Positions 34,349 through 42,564 of a DNA stretch of 64,000 nt are shown here, in pieces. This DNA is from Gammaproteobacteria bacterium Ga0074134 (GTDB lineage: Bacteria; Pseudomonadota; Gammaproteobacteria; Ga0077554; Ga007554). Each line of letters starts with the position of its first letter. The first letter of the stretch is position 1. The notes below the pieces were generated by a model. That model was not told the origin of the DNA and did no database searches. It saw nothing but the letters and a program-made list of their open reading frames with translations. Position numbers and translations under genes: made by a program. The stretch lies in NCBI GenBank assembly GCA_001464965.1, contig LNEJ01000004.1, positions 44,986 through 108,985 of the forward strand, read 5' to 3'.

Positions 34349-36496
34349 ATGAAGATGCGTATGTTGGCGAAGATGTTTCTGGTGGCGGTGGTTGCCACAG
34401 TAGTCTATGTGTTCTTCACGCAGGATTTAGATCGTTATATCACCCTGGACTACCTCAAGTCCCAACAAACGGCATTTGCCAGTTACTATCAGCAGCACAC
34501 GCTCCGCACCCTGCTTATCTATATGGGGGTCTATGTCGCCATGGCCGCTTTCTCGTTACCTGGGGCGACGATTATGACCCTCGCGGGCGGAGCTTTGTTC
34601 GGATTTGCGACCGGCACCGTTGTCATCTCCTTTGCCAGCACTATCGGTGCGACACTGGCCCTGCTCAGCGCACGTTTTTTGTTCCGGGATGTGGTGCGGG
34701 CGAGTTTTGGCGAGCGTCTGCGCGCCATAGACGAGGGGATGGCGCGCGAGGGAGCCTTTTATCTGTTCACCCTGCGTCTCATCCCCATCTTCCCTTTCTT
34801 CGTGATCAATCTGGTAATGGGACTCACCGCCATTCGCGCCACTACCTTTTTCTGGGTAAGCCAGCTGGGTATGTTGCCGGCTACCCTGGTCTATGTAAAC
34901 GCTGGAACCCAGTTGGCGCGTCTCGATTCCTTGCAGGGCATCTTGTCGCCGGGTTTGTTATTGTCCTTCGCTCTTCTGGGTGTTTTTCCCTTGGTTGCGA
35001 AGAAGTCCGTGGATGGTGTTAAGGGCAGGCAGGCGCTGCGCCATTATCCCCGGCCGCGGCGTTTCGATTACAACCTGATTGTGATCGGTGCCGGTTCGGG
35101 TGGTTTGGTGACAGCCTATGTCGCCGCTGCGGTGAAGGCAAAAGTGGCCTTGATCGAGCGTCACAAGATGGGTGGCGATTGTTTAAATTCCGGCTGCGTA
35201 CCCAGCAAGGCGTTGATCCGTTCCGCCAAAATAATGTCCTATGCGCGCCGTGCCGGGCAGTTCGGGTTTAAGAAGGCGACAGTGGACTATGACTTTGCGG
35301 ATGTGATGGAGCGGGTGCAGCGGGTGATCAAGACGATCGCGCCCCACGATTCAGTGGAGCGCTACACTGCCCTCGGCGTTGATTGTATCCAGGGCGAGGC
35401 GCGTGTCCGCTCGCCTTACGAGGTGGAGGTGAATGGACGCGTGTTAACCACCCGCACTATCGTCATCGCCACTGGGGCATGGCCCGCCGTGCCTTTTATC
35501 CCCGGCCTGGAAGATGTGGATTATCTCACCTCGGATACAGTATGGGATTTGCGCGAAAAACCATCGAGGCTGCTGGTGCTGGGCGGTGGGCCAATAGGTT
35601 GTGAGCTGGCCCAGGCGTTTCAGCGCCTCGGTGTGCAGGTCACGCTGGTGCAACGCTCGAACCGGATCCTAAACAAGGAGGACAATGAGGTTTCGGCTTT
35701 TATCACCGAACGCCTGCGCGCCGAGGGTGCCGCAGTCCTGCTCGACCATAATCCGCTCGCTGTACGCGCCGGGGAGGGAACTAAATTCTTGATCTGTGAA
35801 TATGGCGGCAACGAGGTGCAAATTCCGTTCGACAAGCTGCTCATCGCTTTGGGCCGCCGTGCCAATGTGAATGGCTTCGGCCTGGAAGAGTTGGGTGTAA
35901 GTCTTGCTGATAACGGCACCATCTCCGCTGATCCCTGCCTGCGCACCAACTATCCCAATATCTATGTGTGCGGTGATGTCACCGGGCCATATCAGTTTAC
36001 CCACACTGCTGCTCACCAGGCCTGGTATGCTGCGGTGAACGCCTTGTTCAGCCCATTCAAGCAATTCAAGGCGGACTATCGCGTCATCCCGTGGGTCACC
36101 TATACTGATCCGGAGGTGGCGCGCGTCGGGCTCAATGAGCAGGAGGCGCGGGCGCAAGGTGTTGCCTACGAAGTCACTCATTACGGTATCGACGACCTGG
36201 ACCGTGCCATCACCGAGGAAGAGGCGCACGGCTTCGTAAAGGTGCTCACCGCGCCCGGCAAGGATAGGATTCTTGGTGTCACCATCGTTGGTGCCCATGC
36301 CGGTGAGCTGCTGGCGGAATTCGTGCTGGCCATGAAGCACGACCTGGGACTCAACAAGATCCTGGGCACTGTGCATCCCTATCCCACTCTGGCAGAGGCC
36401 AACAAATACGCGGCTGGCGCTTGGCGCCGGGCCCATGCCCCGCAGGGGTTGCTGCGCGTTCTTGCACGGTTTCATACGTGGCGGCGCGGCGGGTAG
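34349..36496 (+). CDS. VTT/TVP38 membrane domain fused to a Lpd/MerA-type flavoprotein
   Basis: A fusion of about 715 residues. Residues 1-220 form a TVP38/DedA-like membrane domain with FSLPGATIMTLAGGALFG and FPFFVINLVMG segments. Residues 240-715 form a pyridine-nucleotide disulfide oxidoreductase with the FAD loop GAGSGG, redox pair in CLNSGCVPSK, NAD loop GGGPIGCE and a C-terminal HPYPTLAE replacing the usual HAHPT. The substrate is unknown; coupling to membrane quinone or thiol redox is an inference. The start at 34349 follows AAAGAG; longer starts at 34307 (ATG) or 34295 (TTG) are possible. Confidence 0.88.
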   Translation: MKMRMLAKMFLVAVVATVVYVFFTQDLDRYITLDYLKSQQTAFASYYQQHTLRTLLIYMGVYVAMAAFSLPGATIMTLAGGALFGFATGTVVISFASTIGATLALLSARFLFRDVVRASFGERLRAIDEGMAREGAFYLFTLRLIPIFPFFVINLVMGLTAIRATTFFWVSQLGMLPATLVYVNAGTQLARLDSLQGILSPGLLLSFALLGVFPLVAKKSVDGVKGRQALRHYPRPRRFDYNLIVIGAGSGGLVTAYVAAAVKAKVALIERHKMGGDCLNSGCVPSKALIRSAKIMSYARRAGQFGFKKATVDYDFADVMERVQRVIKTIAPHDSVERYTALGVDCIQGEARVRSPYEVEVNGRVLTTRTIVIATGAWPAVPFIPGLEDVDYLTSDTVWDLREKPSRLLVLGGGPIGCELAQAFQRLGVQVTLVQRSNRILNKEDNEVSAFITERLRAEGAAVLLDHNPLAVRAGEGTKFLICEYGGNEVQIPFDKLLIALGRRANVNGFGLEELGVSLADNGTISADPCLRTNYPNIYVCGDVTGPYQFTHTAAHQAWYAAVNALFSPFKQFKADYRVIPWVTYTDPEVARVGLNEQEARAQGVAYEVTHYGIDDLDRAITEEEAHGFVKVLTAPGKDRILGVTIVGAHAGELLAEFVLAMKHDLGLNKILGTVHPYPTLAEANKYAAGAWRRAHAPQGLLRVLARFHTWRRGG

Positions 36497-36537
36497 CGCA
36501 TGTGCCTGATCTGCTAGTCAGCCTATAAAAAGCAGTT

Positions 36538-36605
36538 AGCCACACAGAACACAGACCCGTATCACCTCTGCGTTTTCTGTGAGCTCTGTGGCGTGCGTCT
36601 GTGAT
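36538..36605. repeat. CACAGA-rich degenerate palindromic repeat
   Basis: Repeated CACAGA/TCTGTG words (ACACAGAACACAGA..., TCTGTGAGCTCTGTGG, GTCTGTG) form an imperfect palindrome that runs into the 3' end of the glycosyltransferase gene. Its last dozen codons are made of this repeat, so the C-terminus is probably repeat-derived. Confidence 0.5.
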
Positions 36606-37200
36606 TTTGGAGCCGTTCAAGATCCTCCGGACGGTCTACGTCCCAGCGTGTCGCCAGCTCGCGCCATGTCCAGCCGAGGGTGTGCAGACGCTGGCGCGTG
36701 GCAGCCAGCACTTGTTCGCTGCCCCATTCGATGTCGCGGAACAATGCCGCGTCGTGATGCCGCAAACCCAGTAACCAGTAGCCGCCGTCTGCCGCGGGTC
36801 CCAGCACGGCATCCGCTGTGAGCAGCGCTGCTTGGGCTGCGTGCAAATCTTCGGCGCATAGAGTGGGGCAGTCAGTGCCTACGAGAATTACCGCTTTTGC
36901 ACGATGCAGCGCTGTGGTGGCGGCGTGCAACATGCGCTCTCCCAGGTCGACGCCTTGCTGTGTGTTTAAGGTGACGGGAAAGCGCGCCTTGCATGCCGCG
37001 AACCACGGGTGCTGCGTATCAGGCGCGCACCACAGTTCGACATTGCCGGTGTTGGTAGTGCATACGGTGTGCAGCGTGTGCAGCATCAATTCACAGTGCA
37101 AGCGCGCTGCCGCTTCGGCACCGAGCGTGGGAATCAGGCGTGTCTTTACTTCCCCTGCGACGGGGGCCTTGGCGAAGACGAGGATATGTATTGCATCCAT
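36562..37200 (-). CDS. TIGR04282-type glycosyltransferase (arsenosugar operon)
   Basis: A 212-residue nucleotide-diphospho-sugar transferase-like (DUF2064) protein with a KAPVAGEVKTRL loop near residue 11 and Val-Gly-Thr-Asp-Cys-Pro (about residue 107) as nucleotide/metal site. Family members sit in arsenosugar or related modification operons. The start ATG immediately follows the stop of the TIGR04283-type gene. The last residues are encoded within a CACAGA repeat and are not conserved. Confidence 0.85.
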   Translation of the reverse strand: MDAIHILVFAKAPVAGEVKTRLIPTLGAEAAARLHCELMLHTLHTVCTTNTGNVELWCAPDTQHPWFAACKARFPVTLNTQQGVDLGERMLHAATTALHRAKAVILVGTDCPTLCAEDLHAAQAALLTADAVLGPAADGGYWLLGLRHHDAALFRDIEWGSEQVLAATRQRLHTLGWTWRELATRWDVDRPEDLERLQNHRRTPQSSQKTQR

Positions 37201-37881
37201 TTACGGACGATGGTACAGGCGGGCCAGGCGCGCCGGATCGGCGCCCAGGAAGTAGGCGAGGCGCAGGCGCCACATGAGCAGGATGGTGGACACCACGCCG
37301 TTTTGTTCCCAGCGCCGGCTCGACGTGGTGACCTTGGCGCGCAGACAGAGTGGGCGGCCATGACGTCTTAATTGCCGTGACAGTGCGATGTCTTCCATCA
37401 AAGGCTGCTCGGGAAATCCACCCACCGCCAGGAACAAGGCTCTCTCCACGAATAACGCCTGATCCCCGGTGGCGATGCCCGTGAGGCGAGAGCGCATGTT
37501 CATCATGCTCTCCACTATGCGCAGCAGGGGATGAGCGCCCGTTAAACGCACGTCAAAACGGCCCCAGAGGTGATTGCGGACGGCGATGATGTGCGTCGCA
37601 GCATCAAGGGGTAGCATTGTGTCGGCGTGCAGAAACAGTAGTACGTCTCCCGCCGCCGCGGCAGCACCGGCATTCATCTGGCGGGCGCGCCCGCTCGGCG
37701 CGATCAACAGATGATCCGCCAGCGGCGCGGCTTGCGCCATTGTGTCGTCAGTGCTGCCGCCGTCCACCACGATGATCTCGTGCCCGGCGTGACGCAGCGC
37801 TTGCAAGGGAGTCAGCGTAGCGGTAATGCCGCGCGCCTCATTCAATGTTGGCATAACGATGGAGATGCGGCGTTTCGTCAT
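37201..37881 (-). CDS. TIGR04283-type family 2 glycosyltransferase (arsenosugar operon)
   Basis: A 226-residue GT2 transferase. It starts MTKRRISIVMPTLNEARG, followed by VVDGGSTDDT (nucleotide binding) and FLHADTMLP (DxD-like metal site). A GDQALFVER segment and a hydrophobic C-terminal helix (LLMWRLRLAYFLG) suggest membrane association. The ATG at 37881 lies two bases after the arsS stop. Role in glycosylating an organoarsenical or similar is inferred from its neighbours. Confidence 0.88.
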   Translation of the reverse strand: MTKRRISIVMPTLNEARGITATLTPLQALRHAGHEIIVVDGGSTDDTMAQAAPLADHLLIAPSGRARQMNAGAAAAAGDVLLFLHADTMLPLDAATHIIAVRNHLWGRFDVRLTGAHPLLRIVESMMNMRSRLTGIATGDQALFVERALFLAVGGFPEQPLMEDIALSRQLRRHGRPLCLRAKVTTSSRRWEQNGVVSTILLMWRLRLAYFLGADPARLARLYHRP

Positions 37882-37883
37882 GG

Positions 37884-38849
37884 TTAGCCGTCTAGCGCGC
37901 CGCCGCAGCTCGAACCCTGGCCGGCAGTGCAGCCATAGCAGTGATCTCCAACCACGATGGAATCGCCTTGCATATCGTTTCCAGCCAGATCGTTGATGTG
38001 GAGGCGGGACCGGCCATTGCGCCGCAGCGGCAGGAAAAGCATCTGGTTGAAATCGCAATCATAGGCATAGCCCTGCCAGTCCACACTGAGCAGCGTGCGG
38101 CACATAACGCCTTCCAGATTGGCATCCTGGTGGGCCGCGCGCAGCAGAGCCATATAGCTGTGAAACTGGCCCTTGGACACCAGCATGCTGCCGAAACGCT
38201 GGATAGGCATATTGGCCAGCGTGTAGAGGCGGTTGAAAACGATACCGTAATGCTTGCCGAGGTGTTCCTTGTAATCTGCCTCCAGTTGCATTTGCGGCGG
38301 CGGCAGTATGGGGCCTTGCGGGTTGTAGACCAGGTTCAAGACGTGGCCGGAGTTGTTTTGGCCATAGCCCAGGGCGTTGAGTTTGCGCAGGGCGCGGATA
38401 CTTGCCGCGAACACGCCCTTGCCGCGCTGGTGGTCGACGTTCTCTTCGAGATAACATGGCAGCGAGGCCGTTATCTCCACCTGTTGCGCAGCGAGAAACC
38501 CGGCGAGATCTTCTTGCCCCGGCTCCTCGATGATAGTGAGGTTGCAGCGGTCGATCACGCGCATACCCAGCGCGCGGGCGCGCTGCACCAGATAACGGAA
38601 GTGAGGGTTGAGTTCTGGTGCGCCGCCCGTCAGATCCAGCGTGGACACGCCTGATGTCTGCATGAAGGATATCACCTGGTCGATGGTTTCCCGTGACATC
38701 ATCTCCTTGCGCTGCGGTCCGGCATTGACATGGCAATGCACGCACTGCTGGTTACAGCGGTAGCCCAGGTTGACCTGCAGTGTTTCGAGCCGTGCGCGGC
38801 GCAGCGGCGGGAAATTGGTTTGCTCCAGAAGCGGTAAGGTTGCGTGCAT
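37884..38849 (-). CDS. arsS: Radical SAM protein ArsS (arsenosugar biosynthesis type)
   Basis: A 321-residue radical SAM enzyme with the cluster motif CNQQCVHC (Cys-x3-Cys-x2-Cys, about residue 33) and DLTGGAPELNP near residue 70. A Cys-rich C-terminus (CDFNQ, CYGC, SSCGGALDG) fits the ArsS Cys-rich domain. ArsS adds a 5'-deoxyadenosyl group to dimethylarsinite. No arsM methyltransferase or arsR regulator lies in the window. The ATG at 38849 starts the conserved MHATLPLLEQTNFPPL. Confidence 0.88.
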   Translation of the reverse strand: MHATLPLLEQTNFPPLRRARLETLQVNLGYRCNQQCVHCHVNAGPQRKEMMSRETIDQVISFMQTSGVSTLDLTGGAPELNPHFRYLVQRARALGMRVIDRCNLTIIEEPGQEDLAGFLAAQQVEITASLPCYLEENVDHQRGKGVFAASIRALRKLNALGYGQNNSGHVLNLVYNPQGPILPPPQMQLEADYKEHLGKHYGIVFNRLYTLANMPIQRFGSMLVSKGQFHSYMALLRAAHQDANLEGVMCRTLLSVDWQGYAYDCDFNQMLFLPLRRNGRSRLHINDLAGNDMQGDSIVVGDHCYGCTAGQGSSCGGALDG

Positions 38850-39109
38850 ACAGCCATTCCTTTTTTTCAAAATAAAACCATGGTGTTGAGGCCAGCGGTG
38901 ATCACTCAACCAGAGAGGATTCAGGACGAATCTACCGTAAAAATGGGAGAGTATCCATTTTTTGCGGCGACTCCCCAAGACCGGTAGACTCCATCTTATG
39001 AAATATCCGGATTAAGCTCATTTAACCACTTGCAAAATGTGTCCTTTCGCTCCATTGTATATGTTGTATCCAGAACGTTTTTTGTACCAACACTGTAAGG
39101 GAGGTTGTT

Positions 39110-39391
39110 ATGGAAGCGCGCGTAGAAACTCATCCCACGACTGATAAAGTCGCCAAGACGGCGCATGAAGCCGTCGACAAGGCATCCGTCCCCGCCGGAC
39201 ACGCTGAAGAACGCATCAGGGAGACCGCTCAGAAGGCTCAGGAAACCCTTAAGGAGACCACGCTGAAAGTCCAGGAAAGCACCAAGGAGCTGGGGCATTC
39301 CATGACTGAATACATCAAACAGAATCCGATGACCTCTGTTGGTATCGCGGCGGCAGCGGGGCTGGTAATTGGCGCCTTGCTCAGACGCTAA
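39110..39391 (+). CDS. ElaB/YqjD (DUF883) family membrane-anchored protein
   Basis: A 93-residue protein with an amphipathic, coiled-coil-like body rich in Lys, Glu, Ala and Thr and one C-terminal transmembrane helix (VGIAAAAGLVIGALLRR). Relatives associate with the inner membrane and with ribosomes in stationary phase. It begins a three-gene group matching E. coli yqjD-yqjE-yqjK. A GGGAGG precedes the ATG. Confidence 0.85.
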   Translation: MEARVETHPTTDKVAKTAHEAVDKASVPAGHAEERIRETAQKAQETLKETTLKVQESTKELGHSMTEYIKQNPMTSVGIAAAAGLVIGALLRR

Positions 39392-39406
39392 CGGGCACAT
39401 AACCTG

Positions 39407-39850
39407 ATGTCTTCAACCGCCCCGCCGACCCCGCCGTCGGGTGAGCCGAAAGGTGTGGCAGCGGAGGAATCCCTGTCAGGCGCCGGGGTTTCTCTGCTGC
39501 GCACCTTTCGCTCCATTATCGGCGATATCTTGGGGTTGCTTGCACTCGAAGCCCGTCTCGCGGGCTTGAGTATTGCCGCCATGCTGGGTTTGGGCGTGGC
39601 TGCGGGGTTATTATTCATTACGGCATGGCTGCTGTTTGTGGCAGGTATCGCGTACTCACTGGTGGATCTGGGCTTGGGGTGGGGCGGGGCGTTGCTAATC
39701 ACTGCGCTGCTCAATATTGTTCTGGGGGTATTCCTGGTCAGGCTGATATTTCTTTTTAGCCGGAACCTGTTGTTCAAAGCCACCCGCCGCCAGATTGCGC
39801 CACACGCAAGGGGAGGGGATTGCAATGCGGCACCTCAAAAAAACGATTGA
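39407..39850 (+). CDS. YqjE-like (phage holin family, DUF1469) membrane protein
   Basis: A 147-residue protein with two long hydrophobic segments (about residues 58-83 and 88-116) joined by a tight turn. It lies 15 bp after the DUF883 gene and overlaps the next gene by 26 bp. Function is unknown; context indicates a stationary-phase envelope module. Confidence 0.82.
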   Translation: MSSTAPPTPPSGEPKGVAAEESLSGAGVSLLRTFRSIIGDILGLLALEARLAGLSIAAMLGLGVAAGLLFITAWLLFVAGIAYSLVDLGLGWGGALLITALLNIVLGVFLVRLIFLFSRNLLFKATRRQIAPHARGGDCNAAPQKND

Positions 39851-40163
39851 TGAACTCGAATCGAAAATAGATCAAAACAAGGCATTGGCGTGCGGGCAAG
39901 TCTGCTCCCTGAGACAGACTTTTTACAGCAAAATCACCACGCCTAAAGTCTTGATCGCAAGCCTCGCAGGAGGGTTGCTGCTGGGCTTGTTTGCAGCAAG
40001 GCGCGGCCGGCACGGTAAAGCGGCTGATAAATCCTGTGCTGCGAAATGCCAAACCGCGGGTTGGCCATGCAAGCTGGATGCATTTTTCCCCTTGATACCA
40101 CTGGTGGTATCCACTGTGCATGCGTGCCGTGGCATGAAATGCAAAAGTGATGCGGCTCGTTAG
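39825..40163 (+). CDS. YqjK-like small membrane protein
   Basis: A 112-residue protein starting MRHLKKTIDELESKI after GGGGAGGGG. One transmembrane segment (about residues 40-55) precedes a Cys-containing tail (CAAKCQTAGWPC, CRGMKC) unlike typical YqjK. Its TAG stop at 40161-40163 overlaps palindromic element B. Assignment rests mainly on gene order. Confidence 0.65.
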   Translation: MRHLKKTIDELESKIDQNKALACGQVCSLRQTFYSKITTPKVLIASLAGGLLLGLFAARRGRHGKAADKSCAAKCQTAGWPCKLDAFFPLIPLVVSTVHACRGMKCKSDAAR

Positions 40164-40321
40164 AACCTGTTCACGATCTCGCTAAAGGGGGCATCGCGGC
40201 GTTAAAAGTGGCCTCTTGTGCTCACATACTACGTGTATGCTCCGCTTTTTCGGCCACTTTTGCCTTGCGCTGGGAACCCTTCGCTGCGCTCTTCCCTTGA
40301 TCGAGATCGTGAACAGGTTCT
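40162..40321. repeat. 160-bp palindromic element B (core shared with element A)
   Basis: Perfect inverted terminal arms GAACCTGTTCACGATCTCG (40163-40181) and CGAGATCGTGAACAGGTTC (40302-40320), extended by one outer pair, bound a 160-bp element. The arms share nothing with those of element A, but the core GCGGCGTTAAAA (40196-40207) and the TGCTCA..CGCTTT region do. The inner stem is CATAC/GTATG, against TTTAC/GTAAA in A. It overlaps the stop codon of the preceding gene and carries no ORF of note. Confidence 0.8.
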
Positions 40322-40370
40322 TAGCGAGCAAGATTCGATCCGAATTGAAAAACTGTCCTCTCCGTAGCGG

Positions 40371-40550
40371 ATGTCTACGGTAACGGCAATGGACACCTCT
40401 TTAGACCCTGCATCTGGCGACTGGCACCCCATTCATGATTTGACGCGCCTTGCTGCGCAAGACAGCAACTTTGGTGGAAGAGTGTTCGCACATCCTCTGC
40501 GCAAAGCCTGGATTCCACCGGATATGCCGAACAGTGAGGTAACTGAATAA
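40371..40550 (+). CDS. Hypothetical 59-aa ORF upstream of the STAS-MlaE gene
   Basis: A 60-codon frame from ATG 40371 to TAA 40548-40550 between palindromic element B and the mlaE-like gene. It encodes MSTVTAMDTSLDPASGDWHP and on, with no signal or membrane segment, and has only a weak GTAGCGG before it. The VTAMDT phrase recurs in the STAS domain of the next gene (19 of 23 nucleotides alike), so it could be a degraded duplicate fragment or a chance frame. Confidence 0.3.
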   Translation: MSTVTAMDTSLDPASGDWHPIHDLTRLAAQDSNFGGRVFAHPLRKAWIPPDMPNSEVTE

Positions 40551-40616
40551 AACGGACACTCTTGATTGGTACAATAGCCCATCAATGGAGCCAGATCTGG
40601 CCAAGGTGACGAGTCG

Positions 40617-41768
40617 ATGACAACTGAGCAATGCTCTTATTCCCCGTCCCGTCTTGGTGCCCAAGTTGTCGCGTCGTCTCAAGAGGTGCGTTGCAGCGGG
40701 GCATGGACGGTTCGCGAAGCGGGGCATCTGGAGCGGCAATTTGCAACCATGACATGGCCCGCCAGTGCGCAAGTGATAGTCGATGGCTCTGCGGTTACGG
40801 CGATGGATACGGCCGGGATTTGGCTGCTGCACCGCGCCATTCGCTCGCTTGAGCAGGCAGGCCGCAGTGTTAAGCTGGAAGGGCTGCGTCCCGAGTTTCA
40901 GTCATTGCTACAGATCATTCAGGCTCAAACGATGGAGATTGGGCCAAGGGGGGGCAAGGCCGCAGCGTTTCGACCCGTAATCCTGGAGCGAGCCGGGCGC
41001 CTGGCATGGGGGCGCTGGGAGCATATTTTCGCAATGCTTTCCTTCATTGGCGAAACCGCGCTCACGTTCGCGCGCGCCATACCGCAGCCAAGACGCATTC
41101 GCTGGCGTTCTGTCTTATATAATCTTCAGGTCTCCGGTTTCTATGCGCTGCCTATCGTGGGGCTGCTTTCTTTCCTGATGGGGATTGTCATTGCCTATCA
41201 GGGGGCGGGGCAGTTAAGCCGCTATGGAGCCAGTATTTTTATCGCGGATCTGGTTGGCTTGTCGATGTTGCGCGAACTTTCCCCTCTGCTTACGGCGATC
41301 ATTGTCGCGGGCCGCTCCGGATCCGCCTATGCGGCGCAAATCGGCACTATGAAGATCACAGAGGAAGTCGATGCTCTGCGTACCATTGGCATCACACCGA
41401 TCGAACAGCTGGTGTTGCCAAAGCTTTTGGCGTTGCTCATCGCGCTACCGCTGCTCAGCGTCTTTGCAGATGTCCTAGGCGTATTCGGCGGCATGGTAAT
41501 GGCAAAGACTCAATTAAATGTGGGGTATGGCGATTTTCTGAATCGTCTGGGCGAAGCTGTTACGCTGTCGTCATATCTGGTGGGGATAGGAAAGGCGCCC
41601 GTATTCGCCGCCATCATTGCCGTGGTCGGCTGTTTCCGCGGCTTTCAGGTGAGTGGTAGCGCCGATAGCGTTGGCCGGGAGACCACGGTCAGCGTTGTTC
41701 AGTCGATTTTTCTGGTGATTGTCGCCGATGCCCTTTTTTCCGTCGTGTTCAATTGGCTGGATCTGTAA
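40617..41768 (+). CDS. MlaE-type lipid ABC transporter permease with N-terminal STAS domain
   Basis: A 383-residue protein. Residues 20-110 form a STAS/MlaB-like domain (VIVDGSAVTAMDTAGIWLLHR). Residues 140-383 are an MlaE permease with five membrane segments and the conserved EEVDALRTIGITPIEQLVLPK coupling helix. It should move phospholipids or related lipids across the inner membrane. Fusion of MlaB to MlaE replaces the separate mlaB gene. The ATP-binding gene begins one base after its stop. Confidence 0.92.
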   Translation: MTTEQCSYSPSRLGAQVVASSQEVRCSGAWTVREAGHLERQFATMTWPASAQVIVDGSAVTAMDTAGIWLLHRAIRSLEQAGRSVKLEGLRPEFQSLLQIIQAQTMEIGPRGGKAAAFRPVILERAGRLAWGRWEHIFAMLSFIGETALTFARAIPQPRRIRWRSVLYNLQVSGFYALPIVGLLSFLMGIVIAYQGAGQLSRYGASIFIADLVGLSMLRELSPLLTAIIVAGRSGSAYAAQIGTMKITEEVDALRTIGITPIEQLVLPKLLALLIALPLLSVFADVLGVFGGMVMAKTQLNVGYGDFLNRLGEAVTLSSYLVGIGKAPVFAAIIAVVGCFRGFQVSGSADSVGRETTVSVVQSIFLVIVADALFSVVFNWLDL

Positions 41769-41769
41769 C

Positions 41770-42564
41770 ATGAACGACACGGAGCAGGCGCAACAACCCA
41801 TCATTCAGGTGACAGACCTGTGTACCCGCTTCGGCGACGCGGTAGTACACGAGAATTTGAGCATGAAGGTCAGGCGCGGAGAGATCTTTGCGCTGGTTGG
41901 CGGCAGCGGTTCTGGCAAATCGACCTTGTTGCGGGAGATTATCATGCTGCAACGCCCTGTGTCGGGTTCAATACGGGTGTTTGGTCAAGATGTGGCCGGC
42001 CTCGACGATGAATCGGCTCTGCCGCTGCGCCGGCGCTGGGGCGTCATGTTCGAGCGCGGCGCATTGTTCAGTTCGCTGACGGTTGCGGAAAATGTAAGTA
42101 TGCCGTTGCGCGAACACATGCAGCTAAGCGACGAATTGATCGATGAACTGGCGATGCTCAAGATCGCACTGGCTGGTTTGCCGGCGAGCGCCGGGGCCAA
42201 GTACCCCAATGAGTTGAGCGGGGGGATGCGGAAACGCGCGGCGCTGGCACGCGCTATTGCGCTCGATCCGGAGCTGCTGTTCCTTGACGAACCCACGGCG
42301 GGACTTGATCCTTTGAGCGCGAGTGGGTTCGATGAGTTGGTGCGGCACTTGAAAGAACTCTTGGGTTTGACCATTATGCTGGTGACTCACGATCTCGACC
42401 TATTGTGGCGCGTTGCGGACCGCGTCGCGGTGCTGGGTGACAGGCGAGTGCTCGCGGAAGGTACCATGGAAGAGCTATCCGAATCGGAGCATCCCATTGT
42501 TCGCGAGTATTTCTACGGGCCACGCGGGCGGGCAGCACGGAACCAGGCATGGAAACAAAAGTAA
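41770..42564 (+). CDS. MlaF-type ABC transporter ATP-binding protein
   Basis: A 264-residue ATPase. Walker A GGSGSGKST is at about residue 45, signature LSGGM near 157, Walker B LLFLDEPT near 178 and the His-switch in VTHD near 212. It drives the lipid ABC transporter with the STAS-MlaE permease. The gene starts one base after the permease stop and overlaps the MCE gene by 16 bp. Confidence 0.94.
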   Translation: MNDTEQAQQPIIQVTDLCTRFGDAVVHENLSMKVRRGEIFALVGGSGSGKSTLLREIIMLQRPVSGSIRVFGQDVAGLDDESALPLRRRWGVMFERGALFSSLTVAENVSMPLREHMQLSDELIDELAMLKIALAGLPASAGAKYPNELSGGMRKRAALARAIALDPELLFLDEPTAGLDPLSASGFDELVRHLKELLGLTIMLVTHDLDLLWRVADRVAVLGDRRVLAEGTMEELSESEHPIVREYFYGPRGRAARNQAWKQK

